DNA from: Paenibacillus wulumuqiensis
GTDB lineage: Bacteria > Bacillota > Bacilli > Paenibacillales > Paenibacillaceae
Direction: 5' to 3'
NCBI RefSeq assembly: GCF_000971965.1
Contig: NZ_LAQP01000004.1
Span: 434,001 to 498,000 of the forward strand
Length of the DNA: 64,000 nt
Of this stretch, positions 52,083 to 61,699 are shown piece by piece (position 1 is the first letter of the stretch; each line of letters opens with the position of its first letter). The translations under genes were made by a program, and so were the position numbers. The notes under the pieces are model-generated. The model worked only from the letters and a program-made list of their open reading frames with translations, ran no database searches and had not been told where the DNA came from.

Positions 52083-53637
52083 TCCACTGGATCGTCAGCT
52101 GAGAGAAAAAGCCAAGCAGAGCGCTCTGGAAATGCCTGAAGTGATTCGGCAGCGTATTGATCAGACACTCGCTGGTCTGCCGGATAATGCTGATATCAAA
52201 GATTCCAATCAGTCTGCAAAATACTCCAATACCAATACATACATATTTCCAAAATGGGCTATTAGTGTGGTTGTGGTTGCTGGCCTGATTGCCGGTATTA
52301 CCTGGTACAAGATGCCCGTTTTTGCGGATATTGTACGTTCCCTGTTCAGTCAAAAGAATGCACCGGATAGCGGGCTGTTACATGCACAGGAACTTGGGCT
52401 TGTTCAACATCCTAATATTGAAATGAAAAATAATGGCTATACGATAAAGGTTGATGAAGCCGTTGCCGATCCAACCCGTGCGATCATGGCACTTGAAATT
52501 TATGGCCCCGATGGAAGAATGAATTCCAATTTGTTTTTGAATTATGAAGCTATTGTGATTAAAGATGATAAAGGGAAAACGGTGGGAACCATGTACGATA
52601 TTGGCGGAACCACCGACTTTTATTATATGTGGGCTGTATTTGACGAACCCCTTCAGACAAAGAATATTACGATAGAAGCGAATATTACCAGCTTGAAAGA
52701 AGCATATACCCATAACATCATACAAGGGAACTGGAAATTCCAATTTACGATTGACTTAGATAAAGCAAACAAACAGACCAGAATCATTCCGATCATAGGA
52801 AACTATACGTCGCCTGATGGAATGAGCATAAGCTTAAAACGTATTACACGTATGGTTCAGGGAGTACGGCTGGAATTGGATACTCAATTATCTAAAAAAG
52901 CACTGGAGCGCTCTCCAGGAGAACTGTGGAAAGAGCAGGAAATCCGATTCCATATTGAGGATAGGTCGGGGAATCATATTGTAAATGTAAGTTCTGCTGA
53001 TCCTAATCCGAATGTATTAACTTCTCAGCATATTGCAGGTGAAAAGACTGGAGAAATGCACTGGAGCTATACATTCAGTGATTTGCCTGTCGATCAACCC
53101 TATTATTTGGTATTAGACGGGTATCTGGTAAAAGAACGTGATGGACATGCTCTGACATTTGACCCGGCTCATGTCAATTATCCCTTGTCTTTCGATTCTA
53201 TGGGAGATCAGCTAAAGTTGGGGAAATATGAAGTCAATCATGAAGGAGATGACCTATCCAAATCGTTGGAGGGAAGCTTGCCTGTAATCGGTAAGGTCAA
53301 GAACGGTATGGATAGTTATGAATATACAGCGATAGATGAATATGGAAACACATATAAAGTAGATGGAAAAGGCAGCTATAAATCAACCTCTGATAAAAAT
53401 AGTGCCGGTATCGAGCTGGATCAGTTCAAGAGTAAAGATGATGATATGGGCTATGAACTCCGTATATTCGGATTGGATAGAGTACCTGAAAAGCTTACAC
53501 TCATTCGCACAACGACCAAGCGTTGGTATGGAAATACCAATTGGAAGATTAAAATACAGGAAACCAAAAACACAATCAACAAAAAGGAAAAGCAGGAAAA
53601 GTACAAGCTGAAAATAGACAGGCAAACTACAGAGTAA
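52075..53637 (+). CDS. DUF4179-type membrane anti-sigma factor
   Basis: A 520-residue protein: N-terminal cytoplasmic ~57 residues (MNDPLDRQLREKAKQSALEMPEVIRQRIDQTL), one membrane span at ~58-76 (WAISVVVVAGLIAGITWYKM), then a large extracytoplasmic region with the DUF4179 start (LGLVQHPNIEMKNNGYTIKVDEAVADPTRA), a sensory/Ig-like part and a lysine-rich C terminus. ATG 52075 overlaps the sigma gene. A+T content and codon use in the second half differ from neighbours, which may point to recent acquisition. It probably sequesters the sigma factor until a cell-envelope signal. Confidence 0.82.
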   Translation: MNDPLDRQLREKAKQSALEMPEVIRQRIDQTLAGLPDNADIKDSNQSAKYSNTNTYIFPKWAISVVVVAGLIAGITWYKMPVFADIVRSLFSQKNAPDSGLLHAQELGLVQHPNIEMKNNGYTIKVDEAVADPTRAIMALEIYGPDGRMNSNLFLNYEAIVIKDDKGKTVGTMYDIGGTTDFYYMWAVFDEPLQTKNITIEANITSLKEAYTHNIIQGNWKFQFTIDLDKANKQTRIIPIIGNYTSPDGMSISLKRITRMVQGVRLELDTQLSKKALERSPGELWKEQEIRFHIEDRSGNHIVNVSSADPNPNVLTSQHIAGEKTGEMHWSYTFSDLPVDQPYYLVLDGYLVKERDGHALTFDPAHVNYPLSFDSMGDQLKLGKYEVNHEGDDLSKSLEGSLPVIGKVKNGMDSYEYTAIDEYGNTYKVDGKGSYKSTSDKNSAGIELDQFKSKDDDMGYELRIFGLDRVPEKLTLIRTTTKRWYGNTNWKIKIQETKNTINKKEKQEKYKLKIDRQTTE

Positions 53638-53656
53638 CAGTCATATCCAGCAGCAG

Positions 53657-53688
53657 AAAAAGCACTGAACAATTCGTTCAGTGCTTTT
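53657..53688. terminator. intrinsic terminator after the anti-sigma gene
   Basis: AAAAAGCACTGAAC pairs with GTTCAGTGCTTTT, loop of five. Confidence 0.9.
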
Positions 53689-53842
53689 GTCATATAAAGA
53701 ATTCACCTATCCTTAGCGAATGTTTTTCGGGTTTCATTGATATGTTTCCCAGTGCTAATATACATATTGGCACTGTATGACCCCGATTCTGGATAAATAC
53801 CCTATATATTGCCGCTCCATACGTCCAGATATTTAACTCGTC

Positions 53843-54718
53843 TCAGTGATGCAGCTCTTCCCGGAACCCTTCCCCATGCACATCATTCACTTCATTAATA
53901 ATCACAAATGCCCGCGGGTCCACCGATTTCACAATTGTATGTACCCGCCGGATCTCCTGACGGGAGACGACGCAGTAGGCGACTTCCTTGGCCTGCTTGG
54001 AATAGGCGCCAATCGCAGGGATCAGCGTCACGCCGCGATCCATTTCTTTCATAATAATCTCGGCAATCTCCCCGGCATGATCGCTGATGATCGTAAATGC
54101 TTTGCCGGAATAAGCGCCTTCTTGGATAAAGTCAATAATCTTGGTGGCAATAAATACCGTTACCAGCGTGTACAGCACCAGCTCCTTGGAAATAAAGAAC
54201 AGGGAACCGCCAATAATGATAATGTCCAGCACCAGCATAATCTGGCCGATACTCCAGCCGAATGCCCGGTTCAGAATTGTCGCGATAATATCCGAGCCAC
54301 CCGTCGTCCCGCCGAACCGGAATACGATCCCCAGCCCAATTCCCAGCGTTACGCCTGCGTACAATACAGCCAGAATATAATCATGCTGCGTCTGGAATGG
54401 CACAATCCAGCCCATATCGATCAGCCGCTCGAACAGCCACAGGAAAAAGGTCAGCGCAGCGATTCCTACCCCGGTGTAAATCATCTTTCGCCGACCGAGC
54501 ATTTTGAGTCCGATCAGAAACAGTGGAATATTAATGATTAATGTGGACAGCGAAGGCGAGATGCCAAAGGAATAATTCAGCAAAATGGTAATTCCGGTAA
54601 CGCCGCCTTCCATAAGTTTATTCGGAATAATAAAATACAACAAACCAAAGGCGTAGACGCCCGCACCGAACAGAATCGGCAAAATAACCCTGAATTGCCG
54701 CCAAAATTGTTGTACCAT
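53843..54718 (-). CDS. YitT-family membrane protein (DUF161/DUF2179)
   Basis: A 291-residue protein with five or six membrane spans (~12-190) containing the YitT pattern PNKLMEGGVTGITILLNY and FRFGGTTGGSDIIA, followed by a cytoplasmic DUF2179 domain (~200-290, GAYSGKAFTIISDHAGEI and RGVTLIPAIGAYSKQ). Bacillus has the homologue YpjC at this point between ypjB and ypjD. Function unknown. It is on the minus strand, opposite to its neighbours. The ~300 bases upstream towards mazG hold no clear element beyond the two start regions. Confidence 0.85.
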   Translation of the reverse strand: MVQQFWRQFRVILPILFGAGVYAFGLLYFIIPNKLMEGGVTGITILLNYSFGISPSLSTLIINIPLFLIGLKMLGRRKMIYTGVGIAALTFFLWLFERLIDMGWIVPFQTQHDYILAVLYAGVTLGIGLGIVFRFGGTTGGSDIIATILNRAFGWSIGQIMLVLDIIIIGGSLFFISKELVLYTLVTVFIATKIIDFIQEGAYSGKAFTIISDHAGEIAEIIMKEMDRGVTLIPAIGAYSKQAKEVAYCVVSRQEIRRVHTIVKSVDPRAFVIINEVNDVHGEGFREELHH

Positions 54719-55017
54719 GATGTGAATACCTCCATTGGAATAGTCAAGGATAAAGGGAAATAGGTACAGTAAAAAGGATTTGTTTTCAAAATCGCTTTAG
54801 GATAACATGGTAATGACATATTCAATTGACACCATATCGCAGAATGGTACATACAGAATGATATCAAATCCCGGTTGCAGCCCGGCCCATTCTTAACTAT
54901 ATGGGGGAGTCATGAATTCGGCAATAGGCAGTATTGGCGGCTTTCCGGAGCGTATACATACCTATACACCATTTGTAATTTTTATACTATTTATCTGGAA
55001 TTTACGGAGGGATTGAA

Positions 55018-55368
55018 ATGACAGAAAAATCACTTGCGGAAATGCAAAGAGAGGTAGACGCCTACATTTCTCAGTTCAAGGAAGGATACTTTTCCCCGCT
55101 GGCCATGTTGGCGCGAATGTCGGAGGAAGTCGGTGAACTGGCGCGTGAAGTAAACCATTCCTTTGGCGAGAAGCCCAAAAAAAGCGACGAAGACGATAAT
55201 TCGATCGAACTGGAACTTGGCGATATCCTGTTTATTACGATTTGTTTTGCCAATTCGCTCGGGATTGATCTGGCGGAGGCTCATGATAAAGTAATGCATA
55301 AATTTAATACCCGGGACAAAGACCGCTGGACACGCATTGATGCGAAATCGGACGGAGACAGTCAGTAA
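55018..55368 (+). CDS. MazG-family nucleotide pyrophosphohydrolase (YpjD)
   Basis: A 116-residue all-alpha nucleotide pyrophosphatase. The metal-binding pattern is EVGELAREVNH and then ELGDILFITICFANSLGIDLAEA (Exx(D/E) pairs). Likely removes aberrant nucleotides. ACGGAGGGA precedes ATG 55018. It stands directly before dapB as ypjD does in Bacillus. Confidence 0.9.
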   Translation: MTEKSLAEMQREVDAYISQFKEGYFSPLAMLARMSEEVGELAREVNHSFGEKPKKSDEDDNSIELELGDILFITICFANSLGIDLAEAHDKVMHKFNTRDKDRWTRIDAKSDGDSQ

Positions 55369-55468
55369 ATGCAGCCGAATGATAAAGTACTGGCTCATTT
55401 GACGGATACACACTTATAATAAGTATCTATATAATGATAATGAATAGCAGCGGTAAAGGAGATTAGTC

Positions 55469-56272
55469 ATGGACAAACCGATTCGTGTAATTGTAGCCGG
55501 CGCCGGAGGGCGTATGGGCAAGGAAGTTGTAAAGCTGGCGCTTGGCGATCAGGAGTTGGAACTCGCAGCTGCTGTCGGACGCTCCGATGCAGGCAAGGAT
55601 GCCGGAGAAATGGTAGGAATGGGAACAGCGGGTGTGCTGGTGACAGCTGATCTGCAGGAAGCACTCTCTGCCGTGCAGGCGGATGTGCTGGTCGATTTTA
55701 CAAACCCTGAATTTGCCTATGAACATGCCAATCTGGCGATTGCAGCAGGTGTGCGTCCCGTGATGGGAACGACCGGCTATACACCCGAGCAGATTGAAGA
55801 ATTGAACACCAAATGTGAGCAGGCCGGCATTGGCGGCTTGATCGCTCCGAACTTCTCTATTGGCGCTATTTTGCTGATGCGCTTCTCGGCGCTGGCAGCC
55901 AAGCATTTCCCGCATCTGGAGATTATCGAGTATCACGGTGACCAGAAGCTGGATGCGCCTTCAGGAACCGCGGTAAAGACAGCGGAGATGATCTCCGAAG
56001 TGCGTGAATCCATGAAGCAGGGCAATCCGAACGAAAAGGAAACCATTGCCGGCTCACGTGGTGGAGAGTACGATGGATTCCGCATTCACAGCGTACGTCT
56101 GCCCGGAGTATTTGCCCAGCAGGAAGTGATCTTTGGCAGCTTTGGCCAGTCACTCAAAATTCGTCATGATTCCTATGAGCGCGCAGGTTATATGCCAGGC
56201 GTGAAAATTGGGGTACAAAAGGTTATGGAATATACCGGTATGGTATACGGGTTTGAACGATTCGTCGACTAA
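55469..56272 (+). CDS. dapB: 4-hydroxy-tetrahydrodipicolinate reductase
   Basis: Reduces the DapA product in lysine/diaminopimelate synthesis. The 267-residue protein has the nucleotide loop VAGAGGRMGKEV, GTTGYT, APNFSIGAILLM and KLDAPSGTAVKTAEM. The catalytic stretch, usually ELHHDQK, reads EYHGDQK: the first His and the Lys are kept, the second His is Gly. AAAGGAGA precedes ATG 55469. mgsA follows at 100 bases. Confidence 0.95.
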   Translation: MDKPIRVIVAGAGGRMGKEVVKLALGDQELELAAAVGRSDAGKDAGEMVGMGTAGVLVTADLQEALSAVQADVLVDFTNPEFAYEHANLAIAAGVRPVMGTTGYTPEQIEELNTKCEQAGIGGLIAPNFSIGAILLMRFSALAAKHFPHLEIIEYHGDQKLDAPSGTAVKTAEMISEVRESMKQGNPNEKETIAGSRGGEYDGFRIHSVRLPGVFAQQEVIFGSFGQSLKIRHDSYERAGYMPGVKIGVQKVMEYTGMVYGFERFVD

Positions 56273-56374
56273 GCGGAAAGTAAATCTTCCAGTGATCTGC
56301 CTGTGTATCTCGTAGGGGTCGCTGAACAGTTAGTGAATATACCGATAAATAGATAAATGATGGGAGAGATGTCT

Positions 56375-56800
56375 GTGTTTCAGATTGCTTTTATCGCGCA
56401 TGATCGTAAAAAGGATGAAATGGTTAACTTTGTAACGGCCTATGAGCATGTATTCCAGGGCCACCAGTTGTATTCCACCGGTACAACCGGACTGCGGATC
56501 ATGGAACAGACGGAACTAAAAATTCACCGCTTTATGTCTGGTCCGCTGGGCGGTGACCAGCAGATCGGTGCACTCGTTGCCCAGAACCAGCTGGATCTGA
56601 TCATTTTCCTGCGTGATCCATTGATGGCGCAGCCGCATGAACCCGATATTACGGCACTGCTGCGTATCTGCGACGTGCAGGGTATTCCGGTAGCGACCAA
56701 TATTGCGACTGCCGAGATTCTGGTTAAAGCGCTGGATCGTGGAGATTTCGCCTGGCGTGAGCTGCCGGACAAGTACAAACCGGTGGAGGATATGAAATGA
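56375..56800 (+). CDS. mgsA: methylglyoxal synthase
   Basis: Turns dihydroxyacetone phosphate into methylglyoxal, a bypass when sugar phosphates accumulate. The 141-residue protein has [23 protein letters not shown], the catalytic Asp in [12 protein letters not shown], and [18 protein letters not shown] 56375 fits the TGGGAGAG at 56361-56368; ATG 56369 touches it and ATG 56357 precedes it. Overlaps bshB1 by four bases, as in Bacillus. Confidence 0.94.
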   Translation: MFQIAFIAHDRKKDEMVNFVTAYEHVFQGHQLYSTGTTGLRIMEQTELKIHRFMSGPLGGDQQIGALVAQNQLDLIIFLRDPLMAQPHEPDITALLRICDVQGIPVATNIATAEILVKALDRGDFAWRELPDKYKPVEDMK

Positions 56801-57498
56801 TTGAGTCGCTGGACATTCTGATCTTCGGCGCTCATGCGGATGACGCGGAGATCGGGATGGCCGGAACGATTATCAAGCATACCGCAGCGGGTCTGCGGGT
56901 AGGCATCTGCGAACTAACCGAAGCGGAAATGTCTTCCAACGGTACGGTCGAGCTGCGCAAGCAGGAGGCGGCTGCGGCTGCGGAAGTGATGGGCCTTGCC
57001 TATCGCAATAATCTGAGGCTGCCGGATCGCGGTCTGGAACGCTCGCGGGAACAGCTGGATGCCATTACAGCGGAGATTCGCCGCTGTGCGCCGAAAATTG
57101 TGTTTGCCCCTTACTGGGAAGACCGCCATCCCGATCATATGGTATGCAGCAAGCTGGTGGAAGAAGCGGTATTCAATGCCAAGCTGCGACGCTATATGCC
57201 GGAGCTGCCGCCGGTTACCGTGCAGCAGACGTATTATTACTTTATCAATGATCCGGGCCCGGCCAATCTGATGATTGATGTAAGCGAACATTACGAACGC
57301 AAAATACAGACGCTGTCCTGCTATGCTTCGCAGTTCGGCGGTCTTGGCAGCGACAGCGATACCGTCGCGACGCCGCTGAATCAGGGCTATGTCGAGCGTG
57401 TTCGCTACCGTGATTCACTGGCCGGACAGCGCAGTATGGTTCCGTATGCGGAAGGGTTTGTTACCCGCACTCCGTACGTAGCCGAACGGCTGCTGTAG
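56797..57498 (+). CDS. bshB1: bacillithiol biosynthesis deacetylase BshB1
   Basis: Deacetylates GlcNAc-malate in bacillithiol synthesis. The 233-residue zinc hydrolase of the LmbE type has [40 protein letters not shown] and the metal pair in HPDH. It is coupled to mgsA, and bshA lies downstream; together they show that the cell makes bacillithiol, the low-molecular thiol of Bacillota. Confidence 0.94.
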   Translation: MIESLDILIFGAHADDAEIGMAGTIIKHTAAGLRVGICELTEAEMSSNGTVELRKQEAAAAAEVMGLAYRNNLRLPDRGLERSREQLDAITAEIRRCAPKIVFAPYWEDRHPDHMVCSKLVEEAVFNAKLRRYMPELPPVTVQQTYYYFINDPGPANLMIDVSEHYERKIQTLSCYASQFGGLGSDSDTVATPLNQGYVERVRYRDSLAGQRSMVPYAEGFVTRTPYVAERLL

Positions 57499-57632
57499 GC
57501 TGTTGCTGTGCAAAGTACAGGGAGCTTGCAGTGATTGGTATTTGGACGGAAACAGGGTATATAAAAGATATATTTTCATATAAACATACAGATATACATT
57601 AATGGATGATTAGAGGAAGGGAGACTGCCCTT

Positions 57633-58793
57633 ATGGACAAGATGCTGAAAATTGGCATCACTTGTTATCCGTCACTTGGCGGTTCCGGCGTCGTGGCGAC
57701 CGAACTTGGCAAGCTGCTTGCCGAAAAAGGGCATGAAGTGCATTTTATTTCGCATAGTGTCCCTTTTCGTCTGGGAACGTTTCACAAAAATATTTTCTAT
57801 CATGAAGTCGAGGTTAACGACTATTATGTATTCAAGTATCCACCATATGATCTGACACTGGCGAATAAAATGGCCCAGGTGGCCAAAATGCAGCAGCTGG
57901 ATGTGCTGCATGTGCATTATGCGGTACCACATGCAGTGTGTGCCTTTCTGGCCAAACAGATGATCGGTGACCATCTCAAAGTGGTAACCACACTGCACGG
58001 GACAGACATTACCGTGCTGGCTCAGGACGAATCGCTCAAGGACCTGATTCGTCTGGCGATCAACGAAAGTGATGCAGTGACAGCCGTCTCCAAGGATCTG
58101 ATCCGGGAGACGCATGAGCTGCTCGATATAACGCGTGATATTGATCTCACGTACAATTTTGTGGACAAACGGGTATATTATCCGCGGGAAACGGCCCAGC
58201 TATGCGAAGATTTCGGATTTGGGGATGACCGGATCATTATGCATATCTCCAACTTCCGTCCGGTCAAGCGTGTCAGCGATGTAGTCGATACCTTTGCCAG
58301 AATCAATGCCGAGATTCCTTCACGGCTGCTGTTTGTCGGCGAAGGCCCGGATCTGCCGAAGATCCAGTGGCAGATTCAGGAACTGGGGTTGACGGATCGT
58401 GTACATTTCCTTGGCAAGCAGGACGATATTCCGCAGGTAATCTCGCTGGCCGACATTCTCATGCTGCCTTCCGAAAAGGAAAGCTTTGGCCTGGTGGCGC
58501 TGGAAGCGATGGCCTGCGGCGTACCGACGATCGGATCACAGGCCGGCGGCATTCCCGAGCTGGTCGTTCATGGAGAGACCGGCTATCTGGCACAGATCGG
58601 GGATACGGAAGCGATGGCAGGCTATGCACTGCAGCTGCTGCGTGATCCCCTGCTGATGCAGCGGGTACGTGAACAATGTATCCAGCGGGCCCAGACGGAA
58701 TTCAGCAATGAAGCGATGTTAAATAAATACGAACAAATCTATTACCGCGTACTGGGCCGCGAGATGTCCCATACTTCTGCGGTACAGGGTTGA
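57633..58793 (+). CDS. bshA: bacillithiol glycosyltransferase BshA
   Basis: Joins UDP-GlcNAc to L-malate, the first step of bacillithiol synthesis. The 386-residue GT4 enzyme has [51 protein letters not shown], and the C-terminal [35 protein letters not shown] 57633 sits behind GGGAG; ATG 57606 is less supported. cca starts 12 bases after the stop. Confidence 0.95.
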   Translation: MDKMLKIGITCYPSLGGSGVVATELGKLLAEKGHEVHFISHSVPFRLGTFHKNIFYHEVEVNDYYVFKYPPYDLTLANKMAQVAKMQQLDVLHVHYAVPHAVCAFLAKQMIGDHLKVVTTLHGTDITVLAQDESLKDLIRLAINESDAVTAVSKDLIRETHELLDITRDIDLTYNFVDKRVYYPRETAQLCEDFGFGDDRIIMHISNFRPVKRVSDVVDTFARINAEIPSRLLFVGEGPDLPKIQWQIQELGLTDRVHFLGKQDDIPQVISLADILMLPSEKESFGLVALEAMACGVPTIGSQAGGIPELVVHGETGYLAQIGDTEAMAGYALQLLRDPLLMQRVREQCIQRAQTEFSNEAMLNKYEQIYYRVLGREMSHTSAVQG

Positions 58794-58805
58794 GAGGAAT
58801 AAGCA

Positions 58806-60071
58806 ATGGATTGGAAATGGATTGATCCACAGATGGCGGAGCAGGGTATATCTCTGCTCCGCCATCTGGTTGAACAGGGATATGAAGGTTATTTTGTCGG
58901 TGGCTGTGTCCGGGATGAGCTGATGGGCCGTCCGGTAAATGATATGGATATAGCGACCAATGCCACACCCGAGCAGGTAATGGCTTTATTTGAACATACC
59001 ATTCCCACGGGAATCGCTCATGGAACGATCACTGTCATTATGAATGGTGAGCATTTCGAAGTGACTACATACCGCACGGAGAGTGATTATACCGATCACC
59101 GGCGTCCGGAGCAGGTGCAGTTTGTCAGCGATCTGTATGAAGACCTGCGGCGCCGGGATTTTACGATGAATGCAATCGCCCGCGGCATCGACGGCAGCTA
59201 TGTCGATCCGTTCCATGGCAGGGAAGATCTGGAGCAGGGCATAATCCGCTGCGTCGGTGACCCGGAGGAGCGGTTTGAGGAAGATGCGCTGCGTATGCTG
59301 CGCGGTATCCGTTTCTCGGCGGTATTTGATTTTACGATTGAAAAGGCGACCTGGCAGGCACTGCTGCACCGCCGCTCGCTGATCAGCTATATTGCAGCCG
59401 AGCGTATCCGGGTCGAAATGGAGAAAATGATCGCCGGTCCTCACCCGTTCAAAGGTATCCGGCTGCTGCAGGAGAGTGAACTGGTACCATACATGAAAAT
59501 ACAGGTGCCCTGCCCGCCGAAGCAGCCGGAGCTGCTGAACCGGTTGGCGGATGTGCCAGCTTCGCCTGCCGCATTGCGATGGACGCTTATGATCATGGCG
59601 CTGGGACTGGATAGTGACCGTATGAAGCCTTATATGAAGGAATGGACCTTTTCCAATGCCTTTATGGATCAGGTATCCCGTCTGCTGCGTATGAATGATC
59701 GACTGCTTACTGCTTCCGCAGCCGGGGAATCTCTGTACGAGATCTATGTCTCCGCAGTTATCGATTATGGATGCGAGGCAGCCCTGCAGTGGCGGCAGCT
59801 CTATCCGGTTCTGCCGGAACAGGAACAGCGGCAGCTTGCGGTTGCCGCGCAGCATGCCCAGGAGTGGCTGGATGGAATGAGCATATTCGGCCTTGGGGAT
59901 GTACAGATCAATGGACAGGAGATACTCGCAGCCCTGCAGGCCAAGGGGGGGCCATGGCTGGGTAAATTGATGAACAGTATTCTGCTGGCAGCGGCTACCG
60001 GTCAGCTGGATAATGAAAGGGAAGCGATTCTGGAATATGCCCGTCAGCGGTACGAAGAGAGGGAAGACTGA
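58806..60071 (+). CDS. cca: CCA tRNA nucleotidyltransferase
   Basis: Adds or repairs the 3' CCA of tRNA. The 421-residue class II enzyme has the catalytic GGCVRDELMGRPVNDMDIAT, HGTITVIMNGEHFEVTTYR, RRRDFTMNAIA, and EEDALRMLRGIRFSA. The C-terminal body is less conserved. GAGGAA precedes ATG 58806. It overlaps birA by one base. Confidence 0.94.
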   Translation: MDWKWIDPQMAEQGISLLRHLVEQGYEGYFVGGCVRDELMGRPVNDMDIATNATPEQVMALFEHTIPTGIAHGTITVIMNGEHFEVTTYRTESDYTDHRRPEQVQFVSDLYEDLRRRDFTMNAIARGIDGSYVDPFHGREDLEQGIIRCVGDPEERFEEDALRMLRGIRFSAVFDFTIEKATWQALLHRRSLISYIAAERIRVEMEKMIAGPHPFKGIRLLQESELVPYMKIQVPCPPKQPELLNRLADVPASPAALRWTLMIMALGLDSDRMKPYMKEWTFSNAFMDQVSRLLRMNDRLLTASAAGESLYEIYVSAVIDYGCEAALQWRQLYPVLPEQEQRQLAVAAQHAQEWLDGMSIFGLGDVQINGQEILAALQAKGGPWLGKLMNSILLAAATGQLDNEREAILEYARQRYEERED

Positions 60072-61045
60072 TGCGTGATGAACAACTGCTGGCGCTCCTG
60101 ACCGAGCGTCCAGGTGAATATATATCCGGAGAAGAGATCAGCCGCCGGATGGCCGTCAGCCGAACCGCCGTATGGAAAGGCATTAACCGACTCAAGGAGC
60201 AGGGATACGAGTTCGAATCGGTCACCCGCAAAGGCTACCGGATCACCCGTTATCCGGATCGGTTCGATGAAGTCTCCCTGCGTATGCGTCTGGGCGAAGT
60301 GACCTCATGGGGAGAGCCCTTGCACTTATTCCCGTCGATCGGTTCCACACAGGATATCGCCCGTACATTGGCCGAACAGGGCGCACCTGAGGGGACACTG
60401 GTCATTGCGGAAGAGCAGACCAAGGGGCGCGGCAGACAGGGACGCCACTGGCATTCCCCTCCGGGCCGCGGCATCTGGATGAGCCTGATTATGCGTCCGG
60501 TGCAGCCGCTGCAGTATACCCCGCAGCTGACCCTGCTGGCGGCAGTCGCCGTCTGCCGGGCACTGCGCAGTGTCAGCAGCCTGAATATCGGTATCAAATG
60601 GCCGAATGATCTGCTGATCGACGGGCGCAAAGTATGCGGCATTCTCGTTGAATCCGCTGCCGAGGATGGGTATGTGCGTCACGCGATTGCCGGAATCGGC
60701 ATCGACGTCAATCTGGCGACCGAAGACCTGCCGGAAGAACTGCAGTCTATTGCCACATCGCTGCGTATGGAAAGCGGCGGCGAGCCGCTGGATCGTACCG
60801 TGGTAGTGGCAGCGGTCGTACAGGAACTGGAAGCGATGTACCGGCTGTACAGCGAGCAGGGATTTGCGGCGATTGCTGCGTTGTGGGAAGCGCTGGCTTT
60901 CTCCATGGGTCAGCATTTGACCGTTCATACTCCGCAGGGCGTGATAAACGGAACAGCGACAGGGCTTGGAAGCAACGGTGAACTGCTGCTTCAGCAGGAG
61001 GATGGTACTATTTTGCCGGTATACTCGGGTGAAATTAATCTCTAA
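60071..61045 (+). CDS. birA: biotin-protein ligase and biotin repressor
   Basis: Bifunctional: attaches biotin to carboxylases and, with biotinyl-AMP, represses biotin genes. The 324-residue protein has an N-terminal winged helix (ISGEEISRRMAVSRTAVWKGINRLKEQGYEFES), then the ligase core with the ATP/biotin loop GRGRQGRHWHSPPGRGIWMSLI and KWPNDLLIDGRKVCGIL, and a C-terminal SH3-like part. Being of the long form with HTH, it likely acts as repressor. Confidence 0.95.
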   Translation: MRDEQLLALLTERPGEYISGEEISRRMAVSRTAVWKGINRLKEQGYEFESVTRKGYRITRYPDRFDEVSLRMRLGEVTSWGEPLHLFPSIGSTQDIARTLAEQGAPEGTLVIAEEQTKGRGRQGRHWHSPPGRGIWMSLIMRPVQPLQYTPQLTLLAAVAVCRALRSVSSLNIGIKWPNDLLIDGRKVCGILVESAAEDGYVRHAIAGIGIDVNLATEDLPEELQSIATSLRMESGGEPLDRTVVVAAVVQELEAMYRLYSEQGFAAIAALWEALAFSMGQHLTVHTPQGVINGTATGLGSNGELLLQQEDGTILPVYSGEINL

Positions 61046-61073
61046 CCGGGCAAGCAGAGGCATCAGAGCTACC

Positions 61074-61182
61074 AAAAGCACTCCAACATTATAAAAGCAC
61101 CCAAATACCAGTGGCGCTGAAAGTCTTCAAGCACCAAAAACACTCAGGCGCTAGAGGCAATAAAGGTACCGGTAAAAGCACT
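61074..61182. repeat. cluster of AAAAGCAC motifs after birA
   Basis: AAAAGCACT occurs at 61074 and 61174, AAAAGCACC at 61093, with related CAAGCACC and AAAACACT near 61129-61143. No terminator is evident after birA. Confidence 0.5.
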
Positions 61183-61272
61183 GGAGGACTGAGCAGAATG
61201 CAAGGGGATATATCAGTATTTGGAATCTATATCCCCGGTAGGTAAGTAATAAAATGTAATTAACTTTAAATA

Positions 61273-61301
61273 GTGAAATTGTGGAACGACTCTGGTATAC
61301 T
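61273..61301 (+). promoter_or_regulatory. promoter of the panB leader
   Basis: GTGAAA at 61273-61278, 17-base spacer, TATACT at 61296-61301. The transcript would run ~390 bases before panB. Confidence 0.55.
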
Positions 61302-61307
61302 AGCAGG

Positions 61308-61660
61308 GAAGACGGTATCGGCATGACCGAACCGTACTTTATGATGTTAACTTGGTGTAAGCTGGCAGGCGAGCACCGTCAGAGGATATGGAGTCGTGCC
61401 GAGCGATTTGGCCGTGTGGACAATTATGTCCGGCAGCCTATAGGCAGCAGCTCTGTACCGTCCGGGATCTATTTTTCCGGCTGATCTGTATTCTGCCCTA
61501 CTATATGTATCCTGCGGGATACCCATACGAAGCGAGGTGTTGGCTAACTTCAATTCTGCTCTGAGCCATGAAATGGACCGAGACAGGAGAGACGATCGCA
61601 AAGTGACTCTTTTTTGGACTCAGGACCTTTTTAGTGATCAACTAAAAGGTTTTTTATTTT
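61308..61660 (+). promoter_or_regulatory. long leader of panBCD ending in an intrinsic terminator
   Basis: The leader ends with a terminator: ACCTTTTTAGT at 61625-61635 pairs with ACTAAAAGGT at 61641-61650 (one bulge), then a T-run to 61660, 40 bases before panB. Within it GTATCC pairs with GGATAC near 61508-61523. This layout suggests attenuation. It lacks the T-box sequence. A pan-type RNA motif known before pantothenate genes could be here, but this was not verified. Confidence 0.55.
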
Positions 61661-61699
61661 GTCCAAATACTATATTGATTAGAAGGAGCTTGATGTCAC

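Noticed and set aside
61281-61484. 67-codon frame in the panB leader
   Set aside because: GTG start lies inside the promoter; no ribosome site; region is better explained as a leader RNA.
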